The notes beneath the pieces were generated by a model that saw nothing but the letters and a program-made list of their open reading frames with translations, did no database searches and had not been told where the DNA came from. Below are positions 58,919 to 64,000 of a stretch of DNA of 64,000 nucleotides, piece by piece. This DNA is from Antarcticimicrobium luteum. GTDB lineage: Bacteria; Pseudomonadota; Alphaproteobacteria; Rhodobacterales; Rhodobacteraceae. Position 1 is the first letter of the stretch; every line of letters begins with the position of its first letter. Location of the stretch: NCBI RefSeq assembly GCF_004358185.1, contig NZ_SMUV01000068.1:112406-176405 (forward strand). Direction: 5' to 3'. The translations under genes were made by a program, and so were the position numbers.

Positions 58919-60937
58919 ATGCGTGGTTTGCCGGTGCTGCTTGTCTTTCTTCTGTGTCTTGCAGTGCCCGCCTCGTCGCAGGGGCTTCGCGGCTGCGGTG
59001 TCGCGCGCCTGTCGGATGCGGCGGAGTTTTCACTCAATCTTGGGGCCTATGCCTGCGCCATCGCCGACGAGAGCCGCGCCTTGACGCTGGAGGACGTGTT
59101 TGGCCCCGAGGGCGACGCGCTGTTCGCGCCGGTCCCCGGCAACCTGATCGACTTCGGCTTCGGCACCGGGCGGTACTGGGTGCGTGTCCTGCTGGAAAAC
59201 ACCTCGTCCGATCCGGGCCTGTGGTGGGTGACCCACGACATTCCGGTCGCCGAGCTGGTGCAGGTCCATCTTGTGCCGGATGGCGCGCCTTCCGCGTCGG
59301 CACGGACACTGTTGAGCTACCGCGCCACGGACCCGTTCGGCGCCCGGCCGATCCCGCATCGTCACCTGGTCTCCGAAATAACCCTTGCGCCAAGGGCGAA
59401 GGCGACCCTATTGATCGCCTATACCACCGACCAGGCCACCGAGATGCCGCTCTTTGTTGAATCGGTGCCGCATTTCGTCGCCCGGACCCAATCCGAGACC
59501 CTCTGGATCGTGATGCTCACAGCCCTTGTCCTGGGCATGGGGCTGATCAACACGGTCTACCTCTACGGGCTGGATGGGCGACCGGCCCTGGCCTATGGCA
59601 GCTACATGCTCGGCGGTGTCCTCCTGCTGACGCATATCGAGGGCTACACCTTTCAATACGTCTGGCCGAATGCCCCCGGCTTCAACAACGTGGCACTGGC
59701 GATGATCGCGCTCACGTCCGTTGCGCTCGGGGCGCTGTTCGTCGACCGATTTACCGAAACCGCACGGCATGCCCCGCGGCTTCACCGGGCCGCCATGGGC
59801 ACCATTGCGGCGCTTGCCGCACTGGCGGCCCTGTCCTGGGTGTTGCTGTCGTCGATCTGGTTCAAGTTCGCGCTGCTGGCCGCGGTGGTGGCCGGAACCG
59901 CCATGCAGGTGGTGCTTGCGAGTGCCGCGCTGCGACGGGGCCAGGCCGGCGCCGGGACGCTGTTGCTCGGGTTCGGCGCGCTGGCGGCCTCGCTTCTGGT
60001 CGGCGTCGCCGGCTACCTGACCGAGGGGCTGTTCGAGCAGGAAGTGGCGGGGGTGGCCATACGGCTTGGCTTTCTGGCCGAGGCCACGGCCTTCTCTGCC
60101 GCCATCGCGCTGCGGATCCGCGCCGCCCGACGGGAACGGGACCACTCGCTGCGCGAGCAATTGCGCCTGTCCGAAGACCGGCTCTACCTGTCCGAGGCGC
60201 TGCGGCGCGCCGAAGACGACCGCCTCGAAGCCTCCCGCGCCGCCGATCGGAGCCGCGAGGCGCTCGCCAGTGCGGCCCATGACATCCGCCAACCCCTGAC
60301 ATCGCTGCAGATGGCGCTGTCGGGACAGGGCGAACAACGTGGAGGCGTGGAGACCAGTCTCAACTATCTCAGGGAGATCGTGCGGGTCGGACTGGAGGAG
60401 GCCAATGCCCCTCTGGGGGCGGGCGATGCCGACCCGGTGTCGCGCGGGTCCCGGGAACGGTTCACGGCAGACATCATCCTCAGGAACATCGAGGCGATGT
60501 TCGGCGCCGAGGCCGCCGATCAGGGGACGGCCCTGCGTGTGGTCGCCTGCACGAAAGACCTCGTCGCCGACCCGCTCGCGCTGATGCGCATGGTCGGAAA
60601 CCTCGTTTCCAATGCCTTGCAGCACGCCGGCGCCGGGCGGGTGCTGGTCGGATGCCGACGATCGGCGACCGCGCTCTGCCTGGAGGTGCATGACACTGGC
60701 TCCGGCCTGTCCCTGGCCGAACTGGCCCGCGTGACCCGGCGCGGGGAAACCGGGGCGACCTCGGGCGGCCACGGCTTGGGTCTGTCCATCGTGACCGAGC
60801 TGGCCGCGGCACACGGGCTGGCATTCGAGATGCAATCCTGGCCCGGACGTGGCACGGTGGCCCGCATCTGCGTGCCAAACGACGACACGGAGATAGTGCT
60901 GTCGCGCGCGTCCACACCGACCGGAGAAGCGCCATGA
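58919..60937 (+). CDS. Sensor histidine kinase with 7TMR-DISM input
   Basis: A 672-residue membrane kinase. A signal peptide (1-20) is followed by a periplasmic 7TMR-DISMED2-like beta domain to about 185, with DFGFGTGRYWVRVLLEN. Seven membrane helices span about 195-400. A coiled-coil linker follows, then the phosphoacceptor His454 in AAHDIRQPLTSLQ. The ATP domain has NLVSNALQHAG, DTGSGL and GHGLGLSIV. DISM sensors detect carbohydrate-like or lipid-like ligands outside the cell. The gene overlaps its response regulator by four bases and is divergent from the RTX lipase gene, which may be its target. Confidence 0.85.
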   Translation: MRGLPVLLVFLLCLAVPASSQGLRGCGVARLSDAAEFSLNLGAYACAIADESRALTLEDVFGPEGDALFAPVPGNLIDFGFGTGRYWVRVLLENTSSDPGLWWVTHDIPVAELVQVHLVPDGAPSASARTLLSYRATDPFGARPIPHRHLVSEITLAPRAKATLLIAYTTDQATEMPLFVESVPHFVARTQSETLWIVMLTALVLGMGLINTVYLYGLDGRPALAYGSYMLGGVLLLTHIEGYTFQYVWPNAPGFNNVALAMIALTSVALGALFVDRFTETARHAPRLHRAAMGTIAALAALAALSWVLLSSIWFKFALLAAVVAGTAMQVVLASAALRRGQAGAGTLLLGFGALAASLLVGVAGYLTEGLFEQEVAGVAIRLGFLAEATAFSAAIALRIRAARRERDHSLREQLRLSEDRLYLSEALRRAEDDRLEASRAADRSREALASAAHDIRQPLTSLQMALSGQGEQRGGVETSLNYLREIVRVGLEEANAPLGAGDADPVSRGSRERFTADIILRNIEAMFGAEAADQGTALRVVACTKDLVADPLALMRMVGNLVSNALQHAGAGRVLVGCRRSATALCLEVHDTGSGLSLAELARVTRRGETGATSGGHGLGLSIVTELAAAHGLAFEMQSWPGRGTVARICVPNDDTEIVLSRASTPTGEAP

Positions 60938-61563
60938 AGGACCAAACCGCCGTCATCGCGGACGATCACGCGCTCATTCGGCAGGGGATCCGCCAGATTC
61001 TGACCTCTGCCGGGCTCGACGTGGTGGCCGAAGCCTCGGACGGGCTCGAGGCCATCGCAATGATCCGCAGCCATCGACCGGCGCTGCTGACGCTGGACAT
61101 CGCCATGCCCTATTCACGCGGCATCGAGGTTTTCGGAGAGGCGCGCCGGTGGTCGCCGGAAACTCGGATCATCGTGTTTTCCGGGATGACCTCCACCGGC
61201 CTTCTGAGCGAACTGGCCGGTGCGGGCGCGGATGCGATCTTTCTAAAGCGCGACGAACTGGAGTCCTTTTCGGCGTCCATTCCGAAGGTGATGTCGGGGC
61301 AACGGATTCTCGGGCCCGGTGTCCGCGACCTCCTTGACAGCACGAGCAGTATCGAAACCTTGACGGCCCGCGAGCGGCAGATCCTGAACCTCGTCGCGCA
61401 AGGGCTCAACAACCGGGATATCGGAGCGCGCCTCGGCGTCAGCGCCAAGACCGTGGACAACCATCGCACCAACCTGATGCGAAAGGTGAACGTCCATTCC
61501 GCGGCGGAACTGCTTGCCCTCGCCCTGCGCGAAGGCCTGCTGGACACCAACCGCGAGACGTGA
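60934..61563 (+). CDS. LuxR/NarL-type response regulator
   Basis: A 209-residue regulator. The receiver has the acidic pair Asp10-Asp11, the phosphoacceptor Asp55 in LTLDIAMP, and Lys105 in IFLKRDE. The C-terminal helix-turn-helix (LTARERQILNLVAQGLNNRDIGARLGVSAKTVDNHRTNLMRK) is of the LuxR/NarL type. Start ATG overlaps the kinase stop (ATGA), so the two form a normal two-component pair. Confidence 0.9.
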   Translation: MKDQTAVIADDHALIRQGIRQILTSAGLDVVAEASDGLEAIAMIRSHRPALLTLDIAMPYSRGIEVFGEARRWSPETRIIVFSGMTSTGLLSELAGAGADAIFLKRDELESFSASIPKVMSGQRILGPGVRDLLDSTSSIETLTARERQILNLVAQGLNNRDIGARLGVSAKTVDNHRTNLMRKVNVHSAAELLALALREGLLDTNRET

Positions 61564-62276
61564 GCCTGCCAGTGGGTCATGTGTCCGCAGCGCCGTGATC
61601 CGTCCCATGATTATGTTGCGCATTGCACCAACGGCCGGTTTGGTGAAACAGCGCCGTGGGTGTTTACATTTGCGAAGGTCGGCTCCGGGCCGGTCACGCC
61701 CCGAAGGACGACCCCGGCTCGCAACTTTGCACCGGCGGCTTCCTGCGCATCGCTGACGTCCATATCAGGGACGGTGAAGGTCGGAAGCCAGCCCAACAAA
61801 GACATTCGAGCAAGGTGCAGCGACAGATCTGCTGCAGGCGCGAAGGCCAGTGGTCAATTTCCCGTAACCGGGCATCCAGCTCGGCGTGGGCCAGCAAGGG
61901 TGATGGTGTGCACCGAACAGATGTCAGCGATGCGCAGGAACCGGCCTTTCCGGCGGTGGCAGCGAGGTGGAATCTTCGCCGTTCATCATATCTTCCACGG
62001 GCCCGGCCGACAGCAGGCCCGGGCGATGTAGCGCCACGCGACCGATCAGCTCCACGATCACTGACCGAAGCCGGCTGATCTGATGGATGCCGGCGGGTAT
62101 GGATTGCGTTTTTGCGTGCTCTTTCCCTGCCATCTTGTCCTGGCCACCGGATCATGACCTCAGGGCGCCCAGCAAAAGGCATCGTCTTGACGGACGCGAA
62201 CAATTCTTGCGAGTGTTGAACACCTCCACACCACGCCGCCTGTTCAAACGAAGTCATCCTCTCTCCGAAAACGTAT
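61564..62276. other. Gap with a long-distance inverted repeat
   Basis: I see no gene I would support in these 713 bases. A 17-bp perfect inverted repeat joins TCCTGCGCATCGCTGAC (61741-61757) to its complement at 61923-61939. A frame on the minus strand is open over most of this stretch but reads like chance sequence. The last 100 bases are less GC-rich and probably carry the promoter of the next gene. Confidence 0.45.
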
Positions 62277-63899
62277 ATGAGATTTGCGCCCGACTTTTCA
62301 TTCGCCGAGCGGCCAGACCGAGAGCGGGTGACCTTTACGCGCTCGGAAAAACGGGCGCTTGAAATACTGTGCCGACATCCCAACCGCCTGCTGACCCGCG
62401 ATCAGATCCTCGATGCGCTCACCGGATCGGGATCGGACAAGGGTGACCGCAATATTGACTTTTTGATCAACCGGTTACGCCGCAAGCTGTCGGACAACGC
62501 TCGCGATCCGCGCTATATCGCGACCCGCTACGGCGAAGGCTATGTCTGGATCGGGCCGCCGCCCGGTGTTGTTGCCGATCTGGCCGATGCGTTCCTTGTG
62601 GTCGGCCCGCTGCGCGGCCTCGACAATCTGTCCGATTGCCACAGCCTTGCCCACCGGTTCGCCGCCGACCTGCGCGCCAGCCTGAGCGCCGATCTGCCGC
62701 CCGCGCAGCGGGTTGCACTGGCGCCGGACTGTCCGCCGGCGACCGATTTCGCCGACCAGAGGCCGAGCTTATCCGTCGAGCTGTCTTTTTTCGAGGAGTG
62801 CGGCGTGGTCAATTGCGTCGCCGCCGCGCGCGATTTCCCGACCGGCCGCATTCTGGCGATCCTGCGCGTATCTCTGCCCACCGACATACCGGCCGGGACC
62901 AACCCTGCCGCCGCCGACGCCGCGAAGCAGCTGCTCAACAATACCTGGCGGACGCTGGCAACAGAGACCGACAGCGGCTTGCCGCTTCCGGTTCTTATAC
63001 ACCTGGCCGCGACCGAGCCGGACCACAGCCATGGCGCCGCGACCGACAGCGACCGGCGACTGGACAAGCTCAATACGCAGCTCGAAAACCGCTCCATGGC
63101 GGCCTGGCAGGAGAACGAGACGCGGCTGCGCGGCCTGATGGAGGTCGAGCCCGGCGATGCCGGCCTCAAGATCCTCTACGCCACCCATATCCATTCGAAG
63201 TATATCTCTTTCGGGCACCGCCTATTCCGCGCCGGTATCGACACGCGCGCCGAGGACGAGGACCGGATCGAGGCTTTGGTCCTCGCCGCGCTGCCGCATG
63301 TGCAATCCGAACCAGAGTACGCGATCATGGCGGCCAAGCTGTTGCACTTTCTCGATCGCGGTTATTTCGACCTGGCGCATACCTTGTCGGAGGAGGCCTT
63401 GGCCTCCAGCGTCGCGCCGGCAGGCTCACTCGTTATCGCCGGCCAGCTCCGTGCTTTCGCTGGCGAGACGGAGGCAGCGCTGCGGTGTTTCGATCAGGCG
63501 CTGAACCTCGTCGCACACGGGTCCAAGGCGCATCTTTATGCGCTGACCCTCAAGATTCAGGCGCTGCGCGCGGTGGCGGATTTTGATCGCCTGAACCTGA
63601 CCAAACGCGAACTCTACGGCATCTCGACTGCCGCAATGCTCTTCTTTGAGCCGATGTTCGCCGACCCCGACAACCTTTCGATCCGGGCCAGGGCGGTGGT
63701 GCGGATGCTATCGTATGAAAAGGCGGCAGCCCTGCTGCGGATGAACCATTACACCAGCGCCCGCCTGTTTCGCGACGCCGAGCATCGCGCAAACAGCATC
63801 CTGACCCCGCTGACGCTGGTAATCCGGCGTTTTGGCAAGGCGCGTCTCCCCGAGGAAATCGCCAGCGCATACCCAGAGTTGCTCGACCGTATGCCCTGA
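62277..63899 (+). CDS. Winged-helix regulator with helical repeat domain (CadC/OmpR-like DNA-binding domain)
   Basis: A 540-residue protein. Residues about 15-95 form an OmpR/PhoB-type winged helix (TFTRSEKRALEILCRHPNRLLTRDQILDAL and NIDFLINRLRRKLSDNARDPRYIATRYGEGYVWIG). There is no receiver domain. The middle is mixed alpha/beta, and from about 280 the sequence is helical with TPR-like pairs (SLVIAGQLRAFAGETEAALRCFDQALNL). No membrane helix is obvious, unlike CadC. Such soluble TPR regulators are common in roseobacters; the signal is unknown. It ends 100 bases before the window edge. Confidence 0.75.
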   Translation: MRFAPDFSFAERPDRERVTFTRSEKRALEILCRHPNRLLTRDQILDALTGSGSDKGDRNIDFLINRLRRKLSDNARDPRYIATRYGEGYVWIGPPPGVVADLADAFLVVGPLRGLDNLSDCHSLAHRFAADLRASLSADLPPAQRVALAPDCPPATDFADQRPSLSVELSFFEECGVVNCVAAARDFPTGRILAILRVSLPTDIPAGTNPAAADAAKQLLNNTWRTLATETDSGLPLPVLIHLAATEPDHSHGAATDSDRRLDKLNTQLENRSMAAWQENETRLRGLMEVEPGDAGLKILYATHIHSKYISFGHRLFRAGIDTRAEDEDRIEALVLAALPHVQSEPEYAIMAAKLLHFLDRGYFDLAHTLSEEALASSVAPAGSLVIAGQLRAFAGETEAALRCFDQALNLVAHGSKAHLYALTLKIQALRAVADFDRLNLTKRELYGISTAAMLFFEPMFADPDNLSIRARAVVRMLSYEKAAALLRMNHYTSARLFRDAEHRANSILTPLTLVIRRFGKARLPEEIASAYPELLDRMP

Positions 63900-64000
63900 A
63901 CCGCCTCGCGGTCTAAAAAAATCTACAAATCTAACAATCCTACAACAATCGCCTCCGACAACCGGCGTCGACTACCGATCCCGGTAACCGGCCCCGAGGA

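Noticed and set aside
59408..60835. Minus-strand frame opposite the histidine kinase
   Set aside because: Gln/Gly/His/Arg-rich and antisense to a kinase with all expected motifs.
61694..62383. Minus-strand frame of 229 codons in the gap before the winged-helix gene
   Set aside because: Cys/Arg/Ser-rich without domain or ribosome site and overlapping the start of a well-supported gene on the other strand.

Overview
The window is GC-rich alphaproteobacterial DNA, most likely from a plasmid or chromid of a Rhodobacteraceae (Roseobacter or Paracoccus-like) bacterium. The main reasons are an intact repABC replication and partition operon, a plasmid-type ParB-like protein beside it, serine and tyrosine recombinases, stacked toxin-antitoxin modules, and dense translationally coupled catabolic operons. 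I saw no rRNA, tRNA or CRISPR array. Species cannot be assigned from the sequence alone.

Positions 1-36800 are catabolic. After the right end of an IS6-family element comes a beta-ketoadipate lower-pathway operon (pcaI-pcaJ-pcaF) divergent from an IclR regulator, then a FabL-like SDR divergent from a DUF3237 protein, then a GntR/FCD regulator. A long leftward operon (17310 to 6198) encodes a phosphohistidine swivel protein, an unrecognised 516-residue protein, an acyl-CoA ligase, a winged-helix protein, a pyruvate-phosphate-dikinase-like protein that lacks the PEP/pyruvate barrel, biotin carboxyl carrier protein, biotin carboxylase, a PycB/OadA-like carboxyltransferase with altered metal ligands, a thiolase and an EthD-like protein. 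My reading is an ATP-driven, phosphorylation-coupled carboxylase, probably for a ketone, enol or phenol, whose product is activated with CoA and cleaved by thiolases. A second thiolase plus ligase unit lies upstream. Around it are SurE, a tyrosine-phosphatase-like protein, a ribose-type ABC transporter fused in operon with an acyl-CoA dehydrogenase, SDR and zinc dehydrogenases, a cupin, a second GntR regulator and a full beta-oxidation set. Seven intergenic sites resembling ATTGT-N3-ACAAT mark several of these promoters and suggest one regulon.

Positions 36800-52400 are the maintenance region: a DUF1612-like protein, a WGR protein, an AbrB/Doc pair and a Phd/VapC pair, an integrase relic and an intact integrase, a resolvase, repABC with a predicted antisense ctRNA and two identical 16-bp palindromes, a large ParB-like protein, small plasmid proteins, a CoiA-like protein, a truncated H-NS-like fragment and ssb. 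The rep core is visibly less GC-rich than the catabolic part.

Positions 52400-55450 hold a thiamine locus under a TPP riboswitch, in which a deletion has fused the start of thiS to the end of an ABC ATPase gene. Positions 55800-64000 hold a secreted RTX lipase-like protein, a 7TM histidine kinase with its LuxR-type response regulator, and a winged-helix/TPR-like regulator.
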